A stretch of DNA of 64,000 bases from Jacaranda mimosifolia (GCA_018894105.1 CM032118.1:29492690-29556689), one strand, 5' to 3'; shown: positions 12,310-24,530, numbered from the stretch's first letter. Program-made: numbers and translations. Notes: a model not told the origin generated them from the sequence alone.

Positions 12310-13050
12310 CATACCCTTCCAAAGGGTCGCAAAGCAGTCCTTGCAAAATGGCTTCCAATGACCTATCTAGCCAAAGTAGAAACAAATAATATCGACTATA
12401 TCCTATATCGTTTTCTTGACTCCTCCAGATGCCTTTAATAGTTGTTTTTCCTTGGAGGAAGAACTTTTCTTCCTTTTACTTTCCTTTCTAGCACCTCTAG
12501 GGCCGATAGACTTGGAGGAGGAAACAAGTGTCAAAGGTTTGCCCTTGTAATGGTAGTCTCCTTCTAGATCAACACTTCAATCAATCAAACTCGGCGAGGA
12601 TGTGAGGATCAAATCCTCATGGAGATCATTGTCCATCACGTCCAAGTAGAAAAAGCTTCTCCAAGCCTAATCATCTTTAGACCGTAGTTGATGACACATG
12701 ACTTCAAATCCATCCTAGCTTGTAAAATCTCCTATGACACCATGAACTTCTCATATCTTGTTTGCTTTACAACTTTTGTAGACTTTAACTAAGGTACTAT
12801 TCATGTATCTTTGAGACTTTTAAAGTTTGTAGATGCCATCACTAGACTATGGGATATGGGACGATCCTAAACCCAATTTGTGAACTTTTCATATGTCTCT
12901 TGATCTACTTTAATCCCCATGGGATTAAGAGCACCTTGATATAGAAAATATATCTGCTTATAGGAATCTAGAACGATTTAAAGGTTAAGTCAATCGTGGA
13001 AATTTGGCCCAGTTGGTTTATTGGTTTCCAAAAAAAGATGTTGAGTGGAA
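12310..13050 (-). pseudogene. Copia gag with damaged zinc knuckle
   Basis: Short matches in several frames give a gag-like text: NPMGIKVDQETYEKFTNWV near 12920-12860 and DLHEDLILTSSPSL near 12630-12590. Near 12380-12330 is a knuckle reading CFYFG, stop, IGHWKPFC, in which the second cysteine is phenylalanine and a stop interrupts the spacing. Gag would package the RNA. Decay is too strong to define a start. Confidence 0.6.
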
Positions 13051-15036
13051 CATTAAGCAATTCTTTAGATTTCATAAATCCTCAAAGGCGGAAAAGAGAA
13101 TAAGCATGTGATTGAATTTGATATTAAAAATATGTTTATGGTCTTTCAAGTATGTTTTTCTCCCATATTTTATCAAATTCTTCACCCCCTAGAAGAATTC
13201 GGGAAATCATATTTTCTAGCGAGAATCAAGATCCTAAGGACTTGCGAGTGGGCCCCCGTACATGAGTGCCATCCATGAGCAATTGAAGGGTAAGCAACAT
13301 TTGCTAATTGCATCTTATGCAACTCTTGATATATTTTGCCTCATTTTTCACATAGACCCACGTATACGTGTGCAATCTATAGTACTAAGTTTTAAGTCGT
13401 ACCTACCAATCGATCTTTAACTCAAGACGGGTACCACATCATCCCCCATACACGAGTGCCAATGTGTGGGCATTCCTAAGTCAAAGTGCATCTCATGCCA
13501 AGTGCATGCTCACAGCTTTTCTCCTAAGTGTGACCCCATACACGAGTGCCATCACACAAAATTGGTAGCATCATCATGGCATACACTATTGGTAGAAGGC
13601 TAGAATTAATTAAAACTCTTTTAATTTATATCCATTTTGACTTAATATTTCAAAGGCACATAGACATTCTAAGTTGAGGGTTTTTTACTTGCAAAGATCT
13701 CATTATTTTTATCTTCTTATTTAGGTTTTCTATATCCTAAGCATGCATCTCATACATCAATAGGACATGAAAAGCGCAAATATTTAGCATGCTCCTAGGA
13801 TGAGATGACTATGAGCCTAACCAAGTGGTGCACTTAAAGTCATAGGTGCACCACTTAGTTGATTTAAGGTGGATCGATTAAATCTAGCTATTACATGAGT
13901 GTATCCCATACATTCATGGGTCTTCAAAAGTTTCCATGCCTCCAAAGGTTTCCATTGCTCCATGCAACAATTACATGAATAGAAAATCCTCATTCATAGT
14001 TATTCTACTCTCATAACATTTACAAAGTAGAAATAAAGAGGCATGCAAGCCCCAATTTAATACAACCCATTTCAACAACTTGAAACAAATAAAATCAATA
14101 TTAAAGGCTCATGATCATCCCCATTCATTCATCATCCATTCAACAATTAAATGAACAACAAACAAATCTAGAATTAACAATTAATTCCATCAATTAAATG
14201 CTAATCAAATTAACAAATAATTGGCCAAGCAAAAATAAGCATAACCATTATGCATCTCATTTTTGCAACAATTGGAGATCAACTTTAACAAGATTTTAAA
14301 AGCAATCAAAAACGTCAAACATAGTTTTGAGAACTTGCACAACACTTGTGCATCTATTATGTGTGAAATAAAATACTTTTAGTCACTAAAGGAACACAAA
14401 AAATTGGTCAAAACCCATCCAACCTGAAACTGGGCACTACTGCCCCAGCCCAGCCGCACAGCCTGGCAGCAAGTGTGCACGCTGCCCAGTTGGTGGCTGG
14501 CCGGGCGTGGCAGCTTGCCCTGTTTTTGGGTGTGGATCGAGTCAACTCAATTTTGGTTCAACTTTTGTACACCAAAAAATTTAGGACACCTCCTAAACAT
14601 TAAAATACACATTATAGATGAAATTTCATATCTAAAACACCTTTTAAAATCGAAATTTCAAGTGCTCAAACATGCTTCAAAAATCAAGTTAAAGTGAGAA
14701 TCACATTCTTCAAAACTCTCCAATTAAAATCCAATCCGATTGGATCTAAAAATGGCCAAAACACATTAAGGCCAGATTTAACATGCTATATCAATATATA
14801 ACATCAATAAATGCCAAATCAACATTCAACATTTATCACTATGAATTGAAACATACTAAAACATGAATCAACACTTAAAACATATAATAGCATGCTTTCA
14901 ATTCATCAATCAGAGAACCACACACAACATCATCCAAACACTCCAATCCATCATATGAATTAAGAATCTGGAGATCTAGATTAATCCATCACATGAATCA
15001 ATCATCCAAAGAAAATCCAAATCAAAGCATTATTTA
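13051..15036 (-). other. Untranslated leader of the copia element
   Basis: This stretch of about 2 kb lies between the primer site and the recognisable gag and has no open frame that I can relate to gag. It contains a recurring motif near CCCATACACGAGTGCC (13252, 13447, 13533) and a compact GC-rich patch at 14420-14530. It could also hide a very decayed gag N-terminus or a small nested insertion. Confidence 0.5.
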
Positions 15037-15049
15037 GGCTCTGATACCA
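15037..15049 (-). promoter_or_regulatory. Primer-binding site (initiator Met tRNA type)
   Basis: The minus strand reads TGGTATCAGAGCC two bases inside the 5' LTR, the usual plant primer site complementary to the 3' end of initiator methionine tRNA. It fixes which LTR is the 5' one and the direction of the element. Confidence 0.92.
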
Positions 15050-15051
15050 CT

Positions 15052-17261
15052 TGAAAGCTAGTATGGCACTAAGATCCAATTATAAAAACTTCAAAAGCTT
15101 AATAAAAGTGCTTACAGATAACTAGGGCCAAATCATGCCTAAGATTTAGATTTGGATAGAGTGTTACCTTGAAATTGCAAAATCTAAAGAGAATGAGGTT
15201 AACCTTTCACCAATCCAGAAACAGCCAGAAAACATGCAGCAAAAGTGGAGCGATTTTTACCACTGTCAAATCACCTCCAAAAATCACCAAAACATTACTG
15301 GAGCTGATAAACACATTGGGTAACTCTTAGTAAAAAATTCAGACAAAAACACTTTCTTGACCTCCCTGGAGAAAATCACCAAATTGGACTCTGTGCAAGT
15401 GGATCTCCAAACTATAGCAAACAAACTAGTTTACCTCTATTGATATAATCCACACACCAAATGGATCTTCCAAAATATATAGCCTATAAGTTGGAATACG
15501 GCCAGATATTAGCTATGGCGGAGGCCAATTTTTGGTAGGGAAGAAGAAGAAGAGAACAAAGCTTTCAACACATGAATGCAATGCTTGCAAGGATTTTGGA
15601 GAGAATGGTGGAGAACCTAATTCTTCACACCTTTTTACATAATAACCAGCCCTCTCTCTCCATATCTATATATAGATGCTGGAAGTGTAATGCCAAGGTG
15701 GCATCACACTTTCCATGAAGAGGGGGGCGGCCAACTAGCATTTTGCCAAGGTGGCAAATGCAAACTCAAATCCAATTTGAATTTTACTTGCATTTTATTT
15801 ACATTTGAAATCTAATTTCAATCTAATTAAAATGCTAATTCAAATGAACATTTTATTTGAATTTTCTCTCCAAAATATGTTCTTTCCATTAATTAAATTA
15901 AACTCTTTAATTTAATTAATTAACCTTTGACTTAACTCTTAAGTCAAACAAGCTAAACTCTTAAGCTTTATTTTTTGTTAACTTAACTCTTTAAGTTAAC
16001 TTGACCAATTGATGGTCATATTGACACCAAATAATTAATTCCTTAATTATTGGTCTAATTTAAATTCTTAAATTAATTGATTAATTTAACACTTAAATTA
16101 ATCAAGCCAAAATTGACCTTCAAAATTGATACCTTAAAATCGGTCCACTAGAAGATATTTTCTAACACTTAGAAAATTTCCTTCATCAAATAAGAAGATA
16201 ATTGGTTTTTGTGTGTGACTCAATAGGTTCTACCATTCATTGGACATAGGCTCACAACTCCTTGTGACTTTTGAATATCATATATTCATTTTAGTTTAAA
16301 ATACTTTTAAACTAATCGACTCGATTCAATTAATCTCATTAATTGAAGAGTACCCAATCTCAATGGTTGATGTCCAACCTTAAGCCCATAGAGCCTAACT
16401 AATTGGCCGAAATGAATGTTTTGGAGAACCATTATAGCTCTATGCTTACCATGCAAATACGGTCCTTCCGTCTCCTATCTCCCAAAAGAGGCCTAGGGCA
16501 AGATGTTTGTTGGCTCTTTAATAGCCTCGATACTATGCTTTTATTCTTAATGTTCGATTCCCTTATGTGACATCATCTTTGGAAAACTCCTTTTCCAAAT
16601 TGTCACACCACCTTGCCAACAATTTCTTGGAATCGATCATTATAGAATACATAGGAGATGCACTCGCCCTTCACAAAAGCGAGGAGTCAGATTTCATTTT
16701 GGATCTCACAAACCTCCATGCCAAGTTGCTCATACCTAACCTCAACCCAAAAGAACCGCTAAGTGGTCAAGGAAGAGTCAAAGCATAAGGATCAGACACA
16801 AGGTTACCATGGATCCTTAGGTCAGAGGACTAATAATATACACTAGCATAAGCTGGAGAATTTGCCACTACAACTATCTAGTGGATTTTCAGTGGGTCTT
16901 CAGTGCCTTGTTCTCTAACAAGCACCCATATCTCATACGGTTGCTCATGGAACGGAATAATATCCAACTCTTGAATTTATGCATCGTTAGTACAAGTCTA
17001 TTTGAATCTTAGATGTCCCGTCTCGTAAGATCCTACGACTTGAAAGATTTAAGATCACGATCATGTGAGACTTATTCCATGGTCACCGAACCAAGTCCCG
17101 CAGTCATGAGTGATCTAAGGGCTTCATCCGAATGCAAGTGAAGTAATGAAGAGCATAAGATAAACATGGCTATCTAAAGAATATCATTCAATCAAGAGTG
17201 TTTTACAAAGAAATAGCTTTACAAGGCCAATCCTATTGGCTTGCCGGGCACTATTCCAACA
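15052..17261 (-). repeat. 5' LTR of the complete copia element
   Basis: This 2210-bp LTR begins on the minus strand TGTTGGAATAGTGCCCGG and ends next to the primer site. It is a full partner of 7038-9263. An antisense stretch of 73 open codons (16567-16788) lies within it, but the equivalent stretch is stopped in the sister LTR, so I do not call a gene there. Confidence 0.94.
15666..15675 (-). promoter_or_regulatory. TATA-like box in the copia 5' LTR
   Basis: CTATATATAG lies at the position equivalent to TATAAATA of the LTR at 2056-4267, just before a pyrimidine- and GA-rich stretch. It is the probable core promoter for the element transcript. Confidence 0.5.
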
Positions 17262-17266
17262 ACTTC

Positions 17267-18785
17267 TGCCTTCAAGCATTCTAATGTAACTAACTCAAAT
17301 GCTTCTCCATGTTTCTTCCTATTTTTCCAAAAGCTCTATTAGTATTCACCCTCCCTAAAAACTCACCTTGTCGCCATGGCAAAAGTTAGGGAAATGTCAT
17401 GCCAAAAGATCATAATTCTCTTAAGAAGTTTCCTCAAACAACCGATCTAATCATTCAACTAGTAACTCAAAAGTTGGGAGTCCTGATTGTGTGACCCAAC
17501 AATGATCTAAAAATCTTGATGAGGTAGTTATGAACTCTCAATCCTTAGAAATGGGAAAGGCAGTAGGCGGATCTGATGGAAGCTAACATAGAGCAAGATG
17601 CAACACGGACACGTGAAAGATAAGATGGAGGTTGGAATCTGTAGGCAAATCTAATACATAAGCTATAGGTCCTGCTTGCGAATGATTATTAAGGCCCGTA
17701 ATAACGGGAGAGAACTTTTCATACTTATACTTTGAGAGAGAACATTGTTTGGATGCTAAGAAAAATAGCGTCTCCTTCTCTGAAAGAAAGTTCTCAATGT
17801 TTAGAGTCAGCTTACTCCTTCTTTCGAGATTGAGCTTTCAGAAAGTTGTCATGCAAAAGCTTCAACTTTGCATCTTTTTCTAACAATTGTTATTTTAACT
17901 CAACATTCTTTGTTTCCACACCATGCGATATGGGTGTAAGCCATGGTTTAAAAAATCAGACTGGTTGAACAGTCAACCGGCCGTCGAACTGGTCCAATTT
18001 TTTCATAAAATAGAAAAATTAGAAAAAATGCCTTATTTTTGTTAAAATCGTTCAAATCGGTTTGAACAGGTGTACCACTCACGGTTTAATTGAACTGGAG
18101 TAGTTTTTTTCCCTTTAATTTTTAATGAAATTAAATTTTTTTTTATTTTTTTGTCTAAGTACAAAGTTTTAAGGTTAATGTACACCTTCATGTCATACTT
18201 AAACTTTAGACTTGAGATATTTAAATTAAGGTGATCGTTTATAATATGAATTGTGAAATTTGGATTGTGAAGTTAGACAATATATTCATTTAAGTTCTTT
18301 ATATTTTGGCATTTTATTAATTTTAAGTAATATATAGAATATAAATATATATTGCGTAATTATAACATCACGGTTCAATTACGGTTCGACCAACGGTTGA
18401 GCCAGTGAACCGTGAACCGGCAAGTTTTTCGATTCAATAAACAGTCTGATTTTTCGAACACTGGCATAAGCTAGGGAGGTCTCTTCCATAAAGAACTTTA
18501 AACAGAACGGTACCAATCGAAGCATGAAAGCCCATTTTGAATTAAAATTCTGCCCAAGCAACGCAAGTAGGCTTCTAAATAGTAGTTGACTACCTCTGTC
18601 TAGCCATCTGATTGAGGATGATATGAAGTCCCTATTCGAGGTCGAGTGCTTTGGCAGAATAATTCTTGTCAAAATGTGTTGAGAAACATGACATCATGAT
18701 CAAACCAGATAAAATGGGGCGTGCCATGCAACCTTACAATTTCCCCAAAACTAAAAGTGGCCGCTAATTTGGCAATAAAAGCATG
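17267..18785 (-). pseudogene. Ty3/gypsy integrase C-terminal half with chromodomain-like tail, split by a MITE
   Basis: From 18785 the minus strand gives AFIAKLAATFSFGEIVRLHG, then FDHDVMF, in which the middle D is the second catalytic aspartate. TSYHPQSDG, stop, TEVVN follows, carrying the catalytic glutamate. After the MITE the text continues across PYRM into an integrase tail with IAYVLDLP and FHVSVLH, and ends in ELLVE, DRLFEETS, ENYDLLA and HFPNFCHGDKVSF, as in the chromodomain-like end of plant chromoviruses. Stops are frequent; the one in SDG-stop-TE is consistent with a CAG to TAG change. Integrase joins element DNA to chromatin. The MITE (17942-18463) and the copia element at 7038 both inserted into it later. 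Confidence 0.8.
17942..18463. mobile_element. hAT-like MITE, copy 1
   Basis: The ends read CATGGTTTAAAAAATCAGAC and, inward from the right, CAGTGTTCGAAAAATCAGAC. The flanks GTGTAAGC (17934-17941) and GCATAAGC (18464-18471) agree in 6 of 8 bases, as an aged 8-bp hAT duplication would. The interior is noncoding with GC-rich ends (CCGGT/ACCGG runs) and an AT-rich middle. A second copy lies at 37833-38421 with the same order of blocks. It interrupts a gypsy integrase. Confidence 0.8.
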
Positions 18786-19075
18786 AGTTTCAAAATAATT
18801 TCAAAGATAATAATTACATATAATTTATATATAAATGCTAAATGCATTTTCATAGTGTTCACGTCATTCATAAGTACAAAATGTGCAAAATTATTGTCCA
18901 TTTTTAAAATTCTTCCTACACCGATATTTATTATTTATTGAAATTATGAGAAATTTTTAAATTTAAAGCTAGTACTTAAAGTAGCTGATGAAATCAATAT
19001 CTACATGTATGTGTTTCACAATATTGGATGACAATTTACAATCCATTAGTCAATTTTAAATTTGCTAGCATACAT
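18786..19075. other. AT-rich stretch without recognised features
   Basis: This stretch lies between the truncated gypsy integrase and the Harbinger element. I see only AT-rich noncoding sequence here. Confidence 0.6.
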
Positions 19076-19268
19076 ATTGGGCATGTTTGGTTGCAAACTG
19101 CCAGTATATTTTTCAATTCTCAATTCATAAACAAATAAACTATGATATTCCCCAATCCCACTTCCCAAAACACAATTTATTTTCCAAAATACCCTTATTA
19201 TTCCCTATTCCACTGCATTCCCCAATGGTCTTTTAATTGGCATAAAAGGTCTCCTGACCCATCCACCC

Positions 19269-20467
19269 TAGAGGTGACAAAATGGGCTGGGCGGACCGGC
19301 CCAACCCGACCTGGCTCATAAAAAAAATCGGCCCAACTCAGCTCGTTTATTTTTTTTAATATGGGATGAGCTGAATCGATTCGCTTGAAAATCCGTCTCG
19401 AGCTGAAATTTTACAACCCGGGATCAGCTCGGCCTACGGACTGTGAAGGACCGTGGGCTAACCCAGCTCGCGCGCTAAACGAGCCGGCTAGAGGGCTACA
19501 CGGGCTAGCCCGCTTTGCTCGCAATATTTTTTTAATTTAAATTATAAATTATAATTTTTAAAAATTTAAGAATTTATAATTTTTAAATTACAAATTACAA
19601 ATTATTAATTTTTAAAAATTATAAATTTATAATTTATTACTTTATATATGTATAAATCAATAATTAAGAAATTTTAATTTTAAATTATAAATTATAAAAA
19701 AAAATTGAGAAAGGTGAAGACCATATTGCTTCAATTTGAAGAAGACGATGAAGCATCCACCATCGCATCTCAATCCGAGAGCGATTTAGATTAATTGAGT
19801 GAACGACCGATTTATCATTAGACATGTTTAGATGTTTAGATATTACAAAGTTGTTTTTTTTTTTTTTTGTTATTATTATGTACTTTCATTTATAGGTTTG
19901 GTCAAATCCACCTCTATGTAATTATTTTTTCTAAATTAATAATAGATAGAGAGGTCCATGCCAAATCCCTTACCACCTTATTTGGTGGTGTTTTTGAAAA
20001 AATATAATTGATAAAAAAAAATTAATATAAGTATAAATTTCTAAATTTTTATAAAAATTTAAGTGTTGTAAAATATTAAAAATCATATAAGTATAAATTA
20101 TTAAGTCTTTTAAAAAAGTATAAGTGTCAAAAAAAACATTAATAATCACATAAATATAAAAACTTTAAAATTTTAAATTCATTTTAAAAAAAAAAAAAAA
20201 AAAAAAACTCGCGGGCCTATCCGCAAGTCGGCTCGTTAGCTAGACCGCGAGCCAGCTCGCGAGCAGGACCGCCTAACTCGACTCATATATAAACTGACTC
20301 ACCTATATAGTGGGTTGGTTTTGAGTCGAGCTGGACTTTTCAATTTTTAGCCCGTCATGGTTCGAACCGTGAACGGCTAGCGAGCCAGCCCGACTCAACC
20401 CAGGACCACCATTAATCATTTGTTAAACGAGCCAGGTTGGCTCGGCCCGATTCATTTGACACCTCTA
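19269..20467. mobile_element. Non-autonomous hAT-like element nested in the Harbinger
   Basis: The ends are TAGAGGTGACAAAATGGGC and, inward from the right, TAGAGGTGTCAAATGAATCG. The flanks are ATCCACCC (19261-19268) and ATCCCACC (from 20468), which match as an 8-bp duplication if one C was gained on the right. It is 1199 bp long. Both ends are rich in CCCG/GCTCG motifs and the centre is extremely AT-rich, with a run of A near 20187. No transposase is present. Confidence 0.85.
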
Positions 20468-23400
20468 ATCCCACCCCCTACCCCCTAATCTGACTTCTCC
20501 CATTACCCAATGATGAGTTCTCTCTCCCATCCCATCACCATTTTGCCTTCGCTACGCAACTTTCCTCTTTCCATTATTCCTCACTTTTTATGGCCAAAAT
20601 TTCACTATATTAATGTAATATGCTGTTTGCATGTTGTTGATGCTGATTCATTCATATTATTCATGGGTTTAGAGGATTATTAAGACGTTCATTCTATACA
20701 CGTCACGGGCTTTAATATTTTTTAATTTTTCATCATGAATAAAGTGTATTTTGTCATGGGTTTTGCGGATTATGCTTTGATCTCTTCTATATATGTTACA
20801 TGATTGAATATTTTTGAGATTCTGAACAAGAATCGAGTGATTTTTTTTACGGATTTTCTGTTTTATGCTTCATTTTCTTTCGTCTATGTCATGGTCTTCA
20901 ATCTTTTTGAGATTCCTATTTCTAGTTGTTACGAAATGGCCTGATTTTGTTATTTTTTTGTTCTTTGGTCAGATCAACTCACGGGTGGTTTAGTCTGTGT
21001 AAATAGCGTGGTTTACAGGAAGCTCTCTTTGTGCCCGGATTTGAAAAAAAATCGATATTTTTAGGTCTTTTTTGATTATCTGTATTGTATGTTGAAATTT
21101 TACACATGGGCTGCAGCAAAAGTGGAGATTCCTCTGTTCTTATACTGATTTTTTTTATTTCTTTCTTGTAGCTCTGGCATATAGTGATGAGGTTGGACCT
21201 ATACTACATTGAACCTAGTGATTTTCTGGACATAGTGTGCATGTGTTTGTTTTGGCAAATAATATTATTTGATTTATTGTGTAATCTTCTGGTATGCTTG
21301 GAAAAAATGTTATTTATGTAGAAAATAAAGTGTATTTTATAAGGTGATACATGCATTCTTATTATATGTTTTGCTCTGATATATATATTTTTGGGTATGT
21401 TGTTGATTCATATATTTGTAACTTATATTCAATATTTAGTTGATTCATTATTTGTACAGGCTTTTAATATGTTAGTATTTCATTCATGTTATGGATAATA
21501 TTCTACTAGCTAGAGGGCAATTGTGTTATATCTTTCTTTTGGTTTATGGTTTTGTTTGTCTATGTTACTTACCTATCTATGACCAAATGGCAAGCTTGAA
21601 GGCCAATTAGGTAGTCTTGTCAACTATTCTTTTAAGTTATGAAGCATGCTTTTGTTCTTTTTTATTTAAAGCTGCCAAACACCACTTAACACATCTCATC
21701 ACACCACTTTATCCCCACAATGCCAACTACCAACTCCGGATAGCATTCAAGTCTTATAGGGTTAAAAAAATTTCTTATATAATTGATTGCAGTGGCTTGA
21801 ATATGTCTTAAAATAAATCTTGGAGGGTTTCAATTGGGTTGAGCACCAAGTAGGAGAAGGACCTTGTGATGGGGAATATTTCATACTATCACACTCAACC
21901 TGTTTCAGTTCAACTATGAGTGGCCAAATACTTGTTATGAATTTTACCTCTTTACCTCCTTTCAGTTGTTTGTGTTTGTGTTGCTGGCAATGTGAATACA
22001 TGATTTACTTGTTGATTATATGTTTTGGTGGTTATATATTTGTGGCTTTAGGATTATCATGCTATTTTTAATTATTTAGACTATACTTGTTTTACATGCT
22101 GCTGATGATTTTGCTCATATATTCCATTTTTTATTGCTTCTACTCTAGTAAAGGCACCATGATTGGGGTTTCTCCACCCAATGAGTGGAGAAGTAAGTCC
22201 ATACCTCTATGGTTGCTTATAGGACATATGGTTGTTGAGGAAATTTCAGTTTTCTCCTACAACCCCCAACTCACTTGTTCACTGTGAGATGAAAGTGTTG
22301 TTGTTATAAGCTTCACTTTCTTTTTAGTGCATCTATTGATGCTTGTTGTGTGGAAATCCAGTTTCACCTATGAGTAAATCAAGCACATCAATTGAACAGT
22401 TTTTTTGGGCAAGATGTGAACAAAGGAAAACAAATATATTTTCTACTGTGTTTTAGATTATTAACAAAAGAAATCCATACATGTAAGTATTTTTCTGCCC
22501 TGGTTTATGTTTTAGGTCCCTTTTGGATTTCCACTATGAAAAATCATATATGTGGGCCCCCGGTACATATAAACCCACCACCATCGCTTAAAACCTCCTC
22601 AGAATCTACTATGAGGAAAGGCACTGTTCGGCACATGCTTTCCTCATATTTTTTTTACCCTCTCTTTTTAATAATGAATTTCTACATATATGCTAAAGTG
22701 ACTCTTTAACAAATGTTTCATTTAAAATGGTATCTTTTTGTATTAATTTACACATAATTGGGTAAAAGTCTAAAGTAATAATAAGTAATAATAATATTAG
22801 TTGAAGATTTTTTAATAACTATAATTGACATTAGCAATTGATGCAAAAATGATTTAAGGTGAGTTTAGCAGGAAATTTTGAAAGACTTAAAAGATTGATA
22901 TGTCTATATTTGGCTTTTGTAATAATATATTTTAACCTTTAAAAAATATTTATTATTTGGATTTGGACAACAAAAACTAATGTATTTACACGATAGACCA
23001 GAAAAGATTTTGATTAACTGTGAAAAAACGAAAGTGAAAGAGTGATTATGAAAGTTATTTTATAGCCAATTGAATGTTTATACTCAATTTAAATATTTTC
23101 TACCCTATAACTTATGGGGCGACCTTTTTTTGTGTGTGTAAATTTAAATGAATGTATTAATATTATTAAATATTTTTTAATGATGTCTCTTTTTGTGTTT
23201 TCTGTTTTAATGAAATTCTGCCCAAAAATATACAAAAGAAATCCATACATGTCTGTTGTGTTTTCTACAGGTTCTATTCTCCAAGGTTTGTGGATTTAAG
23301 TTGAATTTCAGATTTTACATTCAGTGGCATGGGTCTAAAAAAAATTTCACTCATTTCAGACATTATCCACTTTCTAACATTCATTGCATTCATTCTTAAA

Positions 23401-24140
23401 GAAGTTGTCTATGGGTCATACATCATGTAAGGGGTCCTTAAAATCATTCCAAATGAATTTGTTTCTTTGGATGCATTTGGGGTGATAATTATAAAAACAT
23501 AATGGATTAAAAATATTATTTTGGAGGATGACTAATAGTTGTGTCATCCTCCTAAATGCTTGAATCCCACATTTTAGCTACAGTTTCAGTTGTCTAGTTT
23601 AATGTATGATGCTGATTTAGCTGTGATAGAGGCCAACTATGATGGTATGTGGAGATTGTGGCAACCATGCTGTAATGTTTTAATGAAATTCTTCAACCAA
23701 GTAGCCGAATACGGCTATCTCTTTTTGTTGTATCATGGCAGTTCATGTATGTATATTTTTACAATCTGTATTGAGGGAATTCTTACTATTATGCCAATCT
23801 GTTATTCTTGTATCAAATTAGGATTGGAAAGACATTAGTTTTTTTGGGAATCTCTATAGCTTTCTCATTTCAGCTATAATCGGTTCATAGTTGTGTTTGC
23901 AACATTAGTTTTTTGTGGTGTCATATTTTAAATTGAAATTGAATGTTTTATTCCTTTATCAAATTAAGATTGGGAAAACAGAATGTGTTTATCAAACATG
24001 AGTTCAAATGCTTTTCAAATTAAAATCTTTATAACCAACCCATAAATTAGGCATTATTTAATAATGTGCAATAATTTTATGTATACGCTGTAGGATAGAG
24101 CAATTTCACTCACTTAACTAGCTTTTTACTAATTTATTTA
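20468..24140. other. Left noncoding part of the Harbinger
   Basis: I find no recognisable coding sequence here, only short chance frames. It holds a pyrimidine-rich stretch near 20520-20590, a hairpin at 22611-22647 (ATGAGGAAAG pairing with CTTTCCTCAT, with one bulge further in) and a 21-base direct repeat of which ACAAAAGAAATCCATACATG is the core, at 22464 and 23232. It may be leader or intron of the transposon genes. Confidence 0.5.
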
Positions 24141-24530
24141 CTATAACAGAAACTACAATTAAAATTTATTAATTAAGACACTAAATTAATACACTAGTTA
24201 AATTTTAAAGAATTAATAATTAAGACACTAGATAATAAAACTAGTTAATAACAGTAAATTAAGACTTTATGTATCATAATAGAAACTAGAATTAAAATTT
24301 ACTAATTAAGACACTAAATTAATACACTGGTTAAATTGTAGTTAAATTAAGACACTAGTCAAATTTTAAAGAACTAATATTTCCTAACTAGTTAAGAAAA
24401 CTAGTTAATAACAGTAAATTAAGGCACTAGTTACACGAGTAATTAAACTAATTTCAAATTAGTAAATTTACTAAAATTTAAGATACTAGTGAAGTTAGTA
24501 ATTTAAGAAATATTACTTTAACAAAACACT
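24141..24530. repeat. AT-rich tandem repeat, unit about 144-159 bp, 2.5 copies
   Basis: AGAAACTA followed by ATTAAAATTTA and TTAAGACACTAAATTAATAC occurs at 24148 and again at 24292. ACTAGTTAATAACAGTAAAT occurs at 24241 and 24400. It lies a few hundred bases before the Myb/SANT-like gene inside the Harbinger. Confidence 0.75.

Larger units (their letters stand above)
7038..17261 (-). mobile_element. Complete Ty1/copia retrotransposon with two LTRs and target duplication
   Basis: The element is 10,224 bp. Its LTRs are 7038-9263 and 15052-17261; both open TGAAAGCTA on the plus strand and close with ACA. The host bases just outside are ACTTC at 7033-7037 and ACTTC at 17262-17266, a perfect 5-bp target duplication, so both ends are certain. 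Reading on the minus strand the order is 5' LTR, primer site at 15049-15037, a long leader, gag, protease, integrase, RT and RNase H (the copia order), a purine tract GTGAGAGA and the 3' LTR. All reading frames are broken, so it is structurally complete but coding-dead. It belongs to the same family as the element at 1-4267 and the solo LTR at 32795. It split an older gypsy element. Confidence 0.95.

Noticed and set aside
16567..16788. 73-codon open frame antisense in the copia 5' LTR
   Set aside because: The equivalent stretch in the 3' LTR (about 8560-8780) has a stop and other changes, so the frame is not conserved.
21617..22709. Several 64-105 codon frames in the left arm of the Harbinger
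   Set aside because: No family resemblance, frequent low-complexity aromatic runs, and overlaps on both strands (21762-22071).
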